From Ideonella_A intermedia_A (GTDB lineage Bacteria > Pseudomonadota > Gammaproteobacteria > Burkholderiales > Burkholderiaceae_C), in assembly GCA_943370175.1 (NCBI GenBank), contig CALRPU020000007.1:62001-126000 (forward strand): DNA of 64,000 bases, read 5' to 3'. The position numbers were made by a program, and so were the translations under genes. Below, piece after piece: positions 1-7,445 of this stretch (positions are counted from its first letter, which is position 1; each line of letters opens with the position of its first letter). Under the pieces are notes generated by a model. It did no database searches and was not told the DNA's origin. It saw nothing but the letters and a program-made list of their open reading frames with translations.

Positions 1-998
1 TCCAGTACCACGGTGTGCAGCGACTGGTAGCCATTGGGCTTGGGCTTGGCGATGTAGTCGTCGAACTCGCCTTCCACCGGCCGGTAGCGGGCGTGCACGC
101 GGCTCAGCGCGTCGTAGCAATCCGCCACCCCCGGCACCAGCACGCGCACCGCGCGCAGGTCGAACACCCGGTCGATGCCCAGCGCTTTGCCCTGCATCTT
201 TTTCCAGATGCTGTAGAGGTGTTTCGGGCGGCCTTGCACCTCGGCCGTCAAGCCGTGCTGGCCCAGCAACGTGGCGAGCGCCGCGCGAAAGTCCTCCACG
301 TGCAGTTCGCGCTCGACGCGGCGTTCGTCAAGCAGGCGGGCCACGCGGTGGTAGTCGTCCGGCTGAAGGAAGCGAAAGGCCAGGTCCTCCAGCTCCCACT
401 TGATCTGCCAGATCCCCAGGCGGTTGGCGAGCGGCGCGAAGACCTGCATCGACTCCTGGGCCAACGCCAGCGGGCAGGGCTGCTTGCACTGGGCGAAGTA
501 GCGCAGGGTCTGAAGCCGCGACGCCAGGCGCAGCAACACCACGCGAAGGTCCTCGGAGAAGGCCAGCAGCATCTTGCGCACGCGCTCGATCTGCTGGCCG
601 TGCTGTGGCCCGTCGACGTGGGCCGCCCGGGCGGCGCGCTGAATCTGCACGAGTTTGCGCGTGTGCACCACCAGGCTGGCGTGGGACGGGCCGAAGGCCT
701 TGGCCACCACGTCCTCGGGCTTGCTGAGGTAATCGCCGGCATACACCAGGTAGGCCGCCGCGCGCATCGACGGTGCGGCGCCAATGGATTCGAGCAGCCG
801 CGCGACGCCGTCCGCGTGGGCCAGGGCGTCCTCGCCGGTGTCGAGCACCTGGCCGGTGAGCAGGGGTTCGGCGAAAGCACGGGCACGTTGCAGTTGGCCA
901 AGCTCGTCCACCGGCCGGTCGTCGGTGAGCGCGACGATGGCCGGGCCCAGGCCGCCGTGGTCGGCGGCAACGCGGTCGCTGTGCTGCCCGCTCTTCAT
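1..998 (-). CDS. relA: RelA-type (p)ppGpp synthetase, N-terminal part (runs off the window)
   Basis: This is the stringent-response enzyme making ppGpp/pppGpp from ATP and GDP/GTP. About 332 N-terminal residues are visible, from an ATG at 996-998 (MKSGQHSDRV), and the frame is open to base 1. The segments FAPLANRLGIWQIKWELEDL and KPNGYQSLHTVVL are diagnostic of the RelA/SpoT family and of the start of its synthetase domain. In the N-terminal hydrolase-like domain the catalytic His-Asp pair expected in SpoT/Rel is absent: the equivalent stretch reads AAAYLVYAGDYL. This matches the inactive pseudo-hydrolase of RelA-type monofunctional enzymes. Calling it RelA rather than SpoT is therefore inferred from the missing HD motif. 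The TGS and ACT regulatory domains would lie outside the window. It follows the hydrolase gene on the same strand after an 84-bp gap. Confidence 0.9.
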   Translation of the reverse strand, partial: MKSGQHSDRVAADHGGLGPAIVALTDDRPVDELGQLQRARAFAEPLLTGQVLDTGEDALAHADGVARLLESIGAAPSMRAAAYLVYAGDYLSKPEDVVAKAFGPSHASLVVHTRKLVQIQRAARAAHVDGPQHGQQIERVRKMLLAFSEDLRVVLLRLASRLQTLRYFAQCKQPCPLALAQESMQVFAPLANRLGIWQIKWELEDLAFRFLQPDDYHRVARLLDERRVERELHVEDFRAALATLLGQHGLTAEVQGRPKHLYSIWKKMQGKALGIDRVFDLRAVRVLVPGVADCYDALSRVHARYRPVEGEFDDYIAKPKPNGYQSLHTVVL

Positions 999-1082
999 GT
1001 CGTCAGCGCGGCCTGGGTTGCGGGCCGCGGGCGCGTGCGGCGCCGAACCCGCGCGCCCCGCCGAGGCGAAGCCTCACAGCGG

Positions 1083-1994
1083 TCATGCCGCCCGCAACAG
1101 AAAATCGCTCACCACCTGCACCTGGTCGTCCTGCACGAGCGTCGGTGCGTGCCCGACGCCGGCCACCACGTGCAATTGCGCGCGCGGGCCGCGCTCGGTC
1201 ATGGCCTTTGCGGTGGCGGGGCTCAGCAGGTCGGACTCCGCACCGCGCAGCAGCAAGGTCGGGCAGCGCACCGCGTCGTAGCTGTGCCACAACATCGCCT
1301 CGCCAGCGGCCGCCAGCGCCGGCGTCACACTGCGGAAGGGCACGGCGATGGCCGGGTCGTAGTGCGGCACGCAGGACACCGAGCCATCGGCGGCCGTGAC
1401 CGCCTTGACCATCGCCTGGCTGAGCGCCAGCCACTGGGCGGGGGTGTGGGGCCCGAAGCCGCGGGAAATCGTCAGAAAGTAGTCGGCTGCCGCCTCGACC
1501 GTGGGCCAGGCCATCGGCAAGCCGAGGTAGGTGCCGATGCGCGCCAGCGCTTCGAACTGAATGGTCGGCCCGACGTCGTTGAGCACCAGGCGCGTGATCG
1601 GTGACGACGGCAGCGAAGCCAGCCCCATGCCGATCAAGCCGCCCATCGAGGTGCCCACCCAATGCACTTCGGCCGCGTTCAGGCGGGCCAGCAGGGTCAC
1701 CATGTCGGCCACGTAGGCCGGCACCTGATAGCCGGACGGGTCGACCAGCCAGTCGCTCTGGCCCCGCCCCACCACGTCGGGGCAGACCACGCGGTAGCGG
1801 TCCTGCATCGCCCGGGCCAGCACGTCGAAATCGCGGCCTTGGCGGGACAGGCCGTGCACGCACACCAGCACGCGGTCATTGGCCGGGTCGCCCCACTCCC
1901 AATAGGCCATGCGGTGCAGCCCGCGGGCACCCAGGCATTGAACATGGTGCAGGCGAGGCGATGGGAATGCAGCGGCGGTCATGGGGCGGGTCAC
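1083..1994 (-). CDS. alpha/beta-fold hydrolase
   Basis: A 303-aa predicted cytoplasmic alpha/beta hydrolase. The nucleophile elbow is GTSMGG. A candidate acid lies in GAESDLL and a catalytic His in GVGHAP near the C-terminus, so the Ser-Asp-His triad is complete. The oxyanion-side motif VCVHGLSRQGRDF is also present. The substrate cannot be read from sequence; relatives are esterases or lactone/ester hydrolases. The ATG at 1994 is followed by a second possible ATG four codons later (MTAAAF). It is divergent from the 3-hydroxybutyrate dehydrogenase gene with only 48 bp between start codons. A link to polyhydroxybutyrate degradation is tempting from that neighbour but unproven. Confidence 0.82.
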   Translation of the reverse strand: MTRPMTAAAFPSPRLHHVQCLGARGLHRMAYWEWGDPANDRVLVCVHGLSRQGRDFDVLARAMQDRYRVVCPDVVGRGQSDWLVDPSGYQVPAYVADMVTLLARLNAAEVHWVGTSMGGLIGMGLASLPSSPITRLVLNDVGPTIQFEALARIGTYLGLPMAWPTVEAAADYFLTISRGFGPHTPAQWLALSQAMVKAVTAADGSVSCVPHYDPAIAVPFRSVTPALAAAGEAMLWHSYDAVRCPTLLLRGAESDLLSPATAKAMTERGPRAQLHVVAGVGHAPTLVQDDQVQVVSDFLLRAA

Positions 1995-2042
1995 CGGGAC
2001 GGTCTTCTATGATGAATGCTAACAACCACTTGGAGGAATTCC

Positions 2043-2813
2043 ATGCTCGCAGGCAAGACCGCACTGGTCACCGGCTCAACCAGCGGCATCGGGCTGGGAA
2101 TGGCAATCAGCCTTGCCCGCCAGGGCGCCAACATCGTGCTCAACGGCTTCGGCGACGCCGAGCCCGCGCGGGCGGCGGTGGCCGCGCACGGGGTCAAGGT
2201 GGGCTACCACGGCGCCGACATGAGCAAGCCCGAGGAGATCGAGGCCATGATGGCCCACGTGGCGGCGGAGTTTGGCGGCGCCGACATCCTCGTCAACAAC
2301 GCCGGCATCCAGCACGTGGCGAAGGTCGAGGATTTTCCGGTGGCGCGCTGGGACGCCATCATCGCGATCAACCTGAGCTCGGCCTTCCACACCACGCGGC
2401 TGGCCCTGCCGGCCATGCGCGCGAAGCACTGGGGCCGCATCATCAACGTGGCGTCCACCCACGGGCTGGTGGCGTCGGCCGAAAAGTCGGCCTACGTGGC
2501 CGCCAAGCACGGCATCGTCGGCTTCACCAAATCCATCGCCCTGGAAACCGCGACGACGGGCGTCACCGTCAACGCCATTTGCCCCGGCTGGGTGCTGACG
2601 CCGCTGGTGCAAAAGCAGGTGGACGCCCGCGCCGCCGCGGCCGGCATCAGCGACGACGAGGCCAAGCGCCAGTTGCTCGGGGAAAAGCAGCCGTCACTGC
2701 AGTTCACGACGCCCGAGCAGCTGGGCGAGCTGGCGGTCTTCATGTGCTCGCCCGCCGCCGACAACGTGCGCGGCGTGGCCTGGCAGATGGACGGCGGCTG
2801 GACCGCCCAATGA
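2043..2813 (+). CDS. bdhA: 3-hydroxybutyrate dehydrogenase (SDR family)
   Basis: NAD-dependent oxidation of (R)-3-hydroxybutyrate to acetoacetate in the cytoplasm, the last step of polyhydroxybutyrate/ketone-body use. The 256-aa length is normal for the family. The cofactor motif TGSTSGIG lies near the N-terminus, NNAGIQH marks the structural motif, and the Ser-Tyr-Lys catalytic set is in NVASTHG and SAYVAAKHG. ICPGWVLTPLV is characteristic of this SDR branch. The ATG at 2043 was chosen because GGAGG lies 6 bp upstream and the protein then begins MLAGKTALVTG. An in-frame ATG at 2016 has no comparable ribosome site. Confidence 0.9.
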   Translation: MLAGKTALVTGSTSGIGLGMAISLARQGANIVLNGFGDAEPARAAVAAHGVKVGYHGADMSKPEEIEAMMAHVAAEFGGADILVNNAGIQHVAKVEDFPVARWDAIIAINLSSAFHTTRLALPAMRAKHWGRIINVASTHGLVASAEKSAYVAAKHGIVGFTKSIALETATTGVTVNAICPGWVLTPLVQKQVDARAAAAGISDDEAKRQLLGEKQPSLQFTTPEQLGELAVFMCSPAADNVRGVAWQMDGGWTAQ

Positions 2814-2830
2814 GCTGACGGCCGCCCGGC

Positions 2831-3595
2831 TCACTTCAACATCTGCACCGACCCGCTGACCGTCACGGTCACGGTGGCCTTGCCGGCCTCCACCGGCAGG
2901 GCCTCGTCGGCGCTGGACGCCATCGACATCGCCTTGGCGCGCACCATCGGCACGAAGGGCGCTTGCTCGTTGGACGACACCGACACCTCGCGCACCGTGT
3001 GGCTGGCGTAGCCGAACAAGCGTGCCACCTCCGACGCCCGGGCGCGAAAGCGCGACACCGCGTCGCCGGTGACGGCGGCTTCGGCCTTTTCGCGCTGCTC
3101 GCGCGACAGCCCGTAGGCCACGCGCGATATCGACAGGCTGGTGATGCGCCCGGTGAGCTGGGCGATGGCCGCCATGTCCTTGCCCTCGACGATCAGCTCG
3201 GCGCTGCCCTGCCAGCCGTTGGTCTGGCCCTTGGCCGTGTAGCGCGGCGACAAGTTGAACGACCCGGTCTGCACGTCCACCTGACCGGGCTTGGCCACCT
3301 TGCGCGCCTCCTGCAGCGCGGCGTCGAGGGCCTGCTTCAAGGCGGTCTGCACCGGCGCGGCGTCGCTGCCCTCGCGTTGGGTGCCCAAGGTCACGCTGAT
3401 CCAGTCCTTGGCGACCTCGGTGCTGGCGCTGGCCGCCAGGTTGACCACGCCTTGCACCGGCGGCGATTCGGCCTGAGCGCCCACGCTGCCCAGGGCCGCC
3501 AGCGTCAGCGCGGCCACACGCCACCGCCAGGGTTGGCGCAACGCGGTCTCACCACTTGGGACATTTGTCACGAATCTACGACGAACAGACATCAA
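2831..3595 (-). CDS. SIMPL domain (DUF541) periplasmic protein
   Basis: A 254-aa protein with an Arg-rich N-terminus, a hydrophobic stretch WRVAALTLAALGSVGAQA and a probable signal-peptidase cleavage near AQA-ES. The rest matches the SIMPL/DUF541 family: V.LAASASTEVAKDWISVTL near the mature N-terminus, the DVQTGSFNLSPRY segment in the middle, and a C-terminal ATVTVTVSGSVQ strand. The family is periplasmic or outer-membrane associated and has been linked to oxidative and membrane stress, but its biochemical role is unsettled. It is convergent with bdhA (17 bp apart) and divergent from ompR. Confidence 0.8.
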   Translation of the reverse strand: MMSVRRRFVTNVPSGETALRQPWRWRVAALTLAALGSVGAQAESPPVQGVVNLAASASTEVAKDWISVTLGTQREGSDAAPVQTALKQALDAALQEARKVAKPGQVDVQTGSFNLSPRYTAKGQTNGWQGSAELIVEGKDMAAIAQLTGRITSLSISRVAYGLSREQREKAEAAVTGDAVSRFRARASEVARLFGYASHTVREVSVSSNEQAPFVPMVRAKAMSMASSADEALPVEAGKATVTVTVSGSVQMLK

Positions 3596-3669
3596 AAGTT
3601 CCTTTCAGAGAAGAAGCTGCGGGCTTCTCATGTTCAACGCCTGTGGCGCCGCGACCGTCTTGGATCAGT

Positions 3670-3733
3670 TGTAACAGATGGTCAGACCCCCAAAAATCGG
3701 CCCCGTTCACTGTTCAGAATCGGGGCTGTTACA
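3670..3733. promoter_or_regulatory. inverted repeat upstream of ompR, candidate OmpR autoregulation site
   Basis: TGTAACAG at 3670-3677 and its exact reverse complement CTGTTACA at 3726-3733 flank a region in the 153-bp gap between the SIMPL gene and ompR. GTAAC/GTTAC half-sites resemble known enterobacterial OmpR boxes. The second copy ends 15 bp before the ompR start and overlaps the leader. A GC-rich stem (GGCCCCG at about 3699, CGGGGCT at about 3721) lies between them. Autoregulation is inference from position and motif only. Confidence 0.4.
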
Positions 3734-3748
3734 AATTAGGAGTTCGCC

Positions 3749-4480
3749 ATGTCCAACGCCCCCACCCGTGCCGACCGCATCGTCGTGGTGGACGACGATG
3801 CCCGCATCCGAGACTTGCTGCGTCGCTACCTGACGCAAGAAGGCTTTGAAGTGCTGCTCGCCGAAGACGCCCGCGCCCTGAACCGCCTGATGACGCGCGA
3901 GACCATCGACCTGATCGTGCTCGACCTGATGCTGCCCGGTGAGGACGGCCTGTCCATTTGCCGGCGCCTGCGCGCCGCCAATGACATCACGCCCATCATC
4001 ATGCTGACCGCCAAGGTCGAGGACGTGGACCGCATCGTTGGCCTGGAAGTGGGCGCGGACGATTACCTGCCCAAGCCGTTCAACCCCCGCGAGCTGCTCG
4101 CGCGCATCCATGCCGTGCTCCGCCGACGCCCCACCCTCGAGGCGCCGGGCGCGCCCGCCAAGGAGGCGATGACGGTCACCTTCGGCCCGTTCGAGTTCGA
4201 CCTCGCGCTGCGGCGGCTGTCGAAGAACGGCGAGGCGCTGGCGCTGACGACCGGCGAGTTCTCGATGCTGAAGGCGCTGGTGCGCCACCCGCGCCAACCG
4301 CTGTCACGCGACAAGCTGGCCCAACTCGCCCGCGGCCGCGAGTTTGAACCCTTCGACCGCAGCCTGGACGTGCAGGTGTCCCGCCTGCGCAAGATGATCG
4401 AGCCCGACCCGGCCCAGCCGCGCTACATCCAGACCGTGTGGGGCGTGGGCTACGTGTTCGTGCCGGACGGCGCGTCCTGA
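3749..4480 (+). CDS. ompR: two-component response regulator OmpR
   Basis: A 243-aa DNA-binding response regulator. The receiver domain (about 8-125) has the acidic pocket VVVDDD, the phospho-acceptor Asp59 in LDLMLPGEDG, and the conserved Lys in LTAKVED. The C-terminal winged helix (about 145-240) carries LTTGEFSMLKALVRHPRQPLS and ends QTVWGVGYVFVPDG, typical of the OmpR/PhoB class. It is paired with the EnvZ-like kinase 60 bp downstream, and the pair is expected to respond to osmotic or envelope conditions. AGGAG lies 6-10 bp before the ATG. Confidence 0.95.
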   Translation: MSNAPTRADRIVVVDDDARIRDLLRRYLTQEGFEVLLAEDARALNRLMTRETIDLIVLDLMLPGEDGLSICRRLRAANDITPIIMLTAKVEDVDRIVGLEVGADDYLPKPFNPRELLARIHAVLRRRPTLEAPGAPAKEAMTVTFGPFEFDLALRRLSKNGEALALTTGEFSMLKALVRHPRQPLSRDKLAQLARGREFEPFDRSLDVQVSRLRKMIEPDPAQPRYIQTVWGVGYVFVPDGAS

Positions 4481-4540
4481 ACACCATGCCATCCGCCCGC
4501 CGCTGACTGCCCACCACCGGATTGACCGCCACGCCGCTGC

Positions 4541-5869
4541 ATGCCGCAAAACACGCTCGCGCTGAGCCTTTTCTGGCGCACCTTCTTCTACCTGGCGGTG
4601 TTGCTGGCCGGGGGCGTGTTTGCATGGACCCAGACCTTCCGGGCCCTGGAGTTCGAGCCCCGTGCCGTGCAATCGGCGCAGCAGATCGCCAGCCTGGTGA
4701 ACCTGTCGCGCGCGGTGCTGACCAGCGTGGACGGCATCAACCGCGTGGCGCTGGTCAAGAGCATGTCCGACCCCGGCAGCGTGAAGCTCACGCCGCGCGA
4801 GCCCAGCGACAGCTGGACGAGCTTCGAGGTGGACCGGTTTTCCACCAAGATCGGCCAGGAGTTGCGCACCCGCCTGGGCCCGGACACGCTGGTGGCCAGC
4901 GCGGTCAACGGCACGCCCGGTCTTTGGGTGGGCTTCACCATCGACAAGGACCCGTACTGGGTGCTGGCGGACGCCACGCGGCTGGCGCCCTTGTCGGCCG
5001 GCACCTGGCTGACGTGGGTGGGCATCGCGCTGATGGCCACGGTGATCGGCTCGGCCGCGGTGGCGCGGCTGATCAACCAGCCGCTGCGCGACCTGTCCAC
5101 CGCCACCAGCCGAATCCGTGAAGGCGAGTACGACTCGCGCCTGGACGAGACCACGCTGACCAGCGAGATCCGCCAGGTCAACATGGGCTTCAACAAGATG
5201 GCGCGCGAGCTGGCCAAGGTCGAAGAGGACCGCGCGGTGATGATGGCCGGCATCTCCCACGACCTGCGCACGCCGCTGGCGCGGCTGCGGCTGGAAGCCG
5301 AAATGAGCGTGCAGGACGAGGACGCGCGCCGCTACATGGCCTCAGACATTGCGCAGCTTGACGCCATCATCGACAAGTTCATGGACTATGCGCGGCCGGG
5401 CGAAGTCAAGCTCAGCGCCATCCCGTTGGGCGGCATCGTCGAGCGCGAAATGGCCAACTTCCGCGACCCCACGCAGATCCGCATCGAGTCCAAGGTGTCG
5501 GCACAAACCAAGGTGCTGGCCGACGACATCGAACTCGGCCGCGTGCTGCAGAACCTGTTCGAGAACGCCCGCCGCTACGGCCGCCACACGACCGAGGAGG
5601 CCGCCGAGGTGCTGGTCAGTGAGGCGCGACACGGCGGCGGCGTGACGCTCACCGTGCGCGACTACGGGCCCGGCGTCGACCCGCGCAAGATCGCCCAGCT
5701 GACCACGCCGTTCTTCCGCGGCGACGCCGCCCGCACGGCGGCCACCGGCGCGGGGCTGGGCCTGGCCATCGTCGACAAGGCCGTGCAGCGCATGGGCGGG
5801 CAATTTGAAGTGATGAACGCCATCGACGGGGGGCTGATGATCAACATCCGCCTGAAGAAGGCCGCCTGA
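4541..5869 (+). CDS. envZ: EnvZ-type osmosensor histidine kinase
   Basis: A 442-aa inner-membrane sensor kinase that phosphorylates OmpR. TM1 is at about 11-29 and TM2 at about 157-177, enclosing a periplasmic domain of about 125 residues. A HAMP linker follows (LINQPLRDLSTATSRIREGE). The H-box GISHDLRTPLARLRLE contains the phospho-acceptor His240. The ATPase domain has the N-box LQNLFENARRYG, DYGPGVDP and GAGLGLAIVDKAV. All catalytic boxes are intact. The gene is in an operon with ompR and convergent with ispF. Confidence 0.94.
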   Translation: MPQNTLALSLFWRTFFYLAVLLAGGVFAWTQTFRALEFEPRAVQSAQQIASLVNLSRAVLTSVDGINRVALVKSMSDPGSVKLTPREPSDSWTSFEVDRFSTKIGQELRTRLGPDTLVASAVNGTPGLWVGFTIDKDPYWVLADATRLAPLSAGTWLTWVGIALMATVIGSAAVARLINQPLRDLSTATSRIREGEYDSRLDETTLTSEIRQVNMGFNKMARELAKVEEDRAVMMAGISHDLRTPLARLRLEAEMSVQDEDARRYMASDIAQLDAIIDKFMDYARPGEVKLSAIPLGGIVEREMANFRDPTQIRIESKVSAQTKVLADDIELGRVLQNLFENARRYGRHTTEEAAEVLVSEARHGGGVTLTVRDYGPGVDPRKIAQLTTPFFRGDAARTAATGAGLGLAIVDKAVQRMGGQFEVMNAIDGGLMINIRLKKAA

Positions 5870-5924
5870 ACCCCGGGGGGTGGCGACGCACCGCCCTGCC
5901 CGACGACCGGCGGTTCGACACCGC

Positions 5925-6467
5925 TCAGCCGCGGCCCACCAGCAGGCAGACCGCCCGCGCTTCAATGGCCTCGCCGCGGCCCACCGGGCCCATTTTCTCG
6001 GCGGTCTTGGCCTTGATGTTGACCTGGTCCAGCGACAGGCCGAGCGCCAACGACAAGCGCTGGCGCATCGACAGCAGGTGGGGCGCCAACTTGGGGGCCT
6101 GGGCCACGATGGTGCTGTCGATGTTGTTGATCTCCCAGCCGGCGGCGCGCACGCGGCGGGCCGCCTCGGCCAGCAAGGCCACCGAGTCGGCGCCCTTGAA
6201 GCGCAGGTCGGTGTCGGGAAAGTGGTGGCCAATGTCGCCCAGCGCCGCGGCGCCGAACAGCGCGTCGGTGATGGCGTGGCACAGCGCGTCGGCGTCGCTG
6301 TGGCCGAGCAGGCCGTGGGTGTGGGGAATGGTCACACCGCCCAGCACCAACGGGCGCCCCGCCACGAGCTGGTGGGTGTCCCAGCCCTCGCCGATGCGCA
6401 GGCGGGGGATGGCGGGAGAAGTGGACTGGGCGCCGGGGGCAGGCATGGGGGAAGTCGCGGGGGTCAT
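5925..6467 (-). CDS. ispF: 2-C-methyl-D-erythritol 2,4-cyclodiphosphate synthase
   Basis: Fifth step of the MEP isoprenoid pathway, cyclising CDP-methylerythritol 2-phosphate. The 180-aa product carries a Pro/Ala-rich N-terminal extension of about 20 residues before the conserved IPRLRIGEGWDTHQL, whose Asp and His are metal ligands; family members are usually near 160 aa. GHSDADALCHAI, the FPDTD loop and KAKTAEKMGPVGRGEAIEA confirm the family. Its ATG overlaps the ispD stop as TGATG, so the two genes are translationally coupled. A downstream in-frame start (MPAPGAQS) would give a shorter protein. Confidence 0.94.
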   Translation of the reverse strand: MTPATSPMPAPGAQSTSPAIPRLRIGEGWDTHQLVAGRPLVLGGVTIPHTHGLLGHSDADALCHAITDALFGAAALGDIGHHFPDTDLRFKGADSVALLAEAARRVRAAGWEINNIDSTIVAQAPKLAPHLLSMRQRLSLALGLSLDQVNIKAKTAEKMGPVGRGEAIEARAVCLLVGRG

Positions 6468-7228
6468 CAACGGGTCCTGAGCAATCGTTCGGCCAAGTCG
6501 AAATCGGCCGGGTAGGTCAGCTTGAAGTTTTCCGTGGCGCCCGGCACCAGGCGCGGCGACAGGCCCAGGGCCTCGACGGCGCTGGCCTCGTCGGTGATGC
6601 CGGCGGGGTCCGCGGCCAGCGCGGCGTCGAGTGCCTGCGCCAAGGCACCGATGCGAAACATCTGCGGGGTCTGGGCCTGCCACTTGCCGCGGCGGTCCAT
6701 CGTGCGGGCCACACGGGCCGGGCCGTTGGGCGCGGACGCTGCGGGCGGCGCCTCGTCCTTCAGGGTGTCGGCCACCGGCCAGGCCAGCAAGCCGCCCACG
6801 GGGTCGTCAACGCAGGCGTCGATCAAGGCGTCGACCCAGGCCGGCCGCACCAGGCAACGGGCGGCGTCGTGCACCAACACCCAGTCGGCGGGGGCAGCGC
6901 CGCGGTGCAGCAGCGCGTCCAGGCCGGCGCGCACGGTGTCGGCACGGGTGTCACCACCGCAGGGGGCCGACCACAGCCGAGACCGGTGTGCATCGGCACC
7001 CGCGGCGATGGGCCGGTCGCGCACGATGTCCTTGAATTGCGCGTCGCCGGGCGCCAGCACCACCAGCACGGCCGACAGCCGCGGCACCGCCAGCAAGGCC
7101 TCCAGCGTGTGCAGCACCATGGGCTGACCCGCGATGGGGACGTACTGCTTGGGCCCGGCCGCCCCCGCGCGGCTGCCCACGCCAGCACAGGGCACCAGCG
7201 CGAAACAACGCGCGGTCATCGGTGGCAA
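6467..7228 (-). CDS. ispD: 2-C-methyl-D-erythritol 4-phosphate cytidylyltransferase
   Basis: Third step of the MEP pathway, joining CTP and methylerythritol 4-phosphate. The 253-aa product has the nucleotide-binding N-terminus LVPCAGVGSRAGAAGPKQYVPIAGQPMVLHTLEAL, with the conserved Arg and Lys of the GSR...PKQ motif, then VLVHDAARCLVRP and a C-terminal TDEASAVEALGLSPRLVPG..NFKLTYPADF. The protein is slightly longer than typical because of an Ala/Gly-rich segment before ARVARTMDR. It is the first gene of the ispD-ispF pair and divergent from mfd. Confidence 0.94.
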   Translation of the reverse strand: MPPMTARCFALVPCAGVGSRAGAAGPKQYVPIAGQPMVLHTLEALLAVPRLSAVLVVLAPGDAQFKDIVRDRPIAAGADAHRSRLWSAPCGGDTRADTVRAGLDALLHRGAAPADWVLVHDAARCLVRPAWVDALIDACVDDPVGGLLAWPVADTLKDEAPPAASAPNGPARVARTMDRRGKWQAQTPQMFRIGALAQALDAALAADPAGITDEASAVEALGLSPRLVPGATENFKLTYPADFDLAERLLRTR

Positions 7229-7445
7229 TGAGGGCGTGCCTCGGTCGGGCGCATCGGCGGGCGGGGGAGTCGGTGGGCTGTCAGTATAGGTTTGGCCCCG
7301 CTGGCTCCGGCCGATGCGCGGCGCGCCCGCACGGCCTCGCGCGGCCCAAGACCGCGGCGCAGCGCACCCGATCCCCGCTCCCTACAATCGCGGTTTGCCG
7401 CCCCGACGCCCCCGCGCCGGGGCGCTGTGCTTTGTCGACGCGATC

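Noticed and set aside
15..1604. 529-codon plus-strand frame over relA and the hydrolase
   Set aside because: Antisense to two recognisable genes; no conserved motif.
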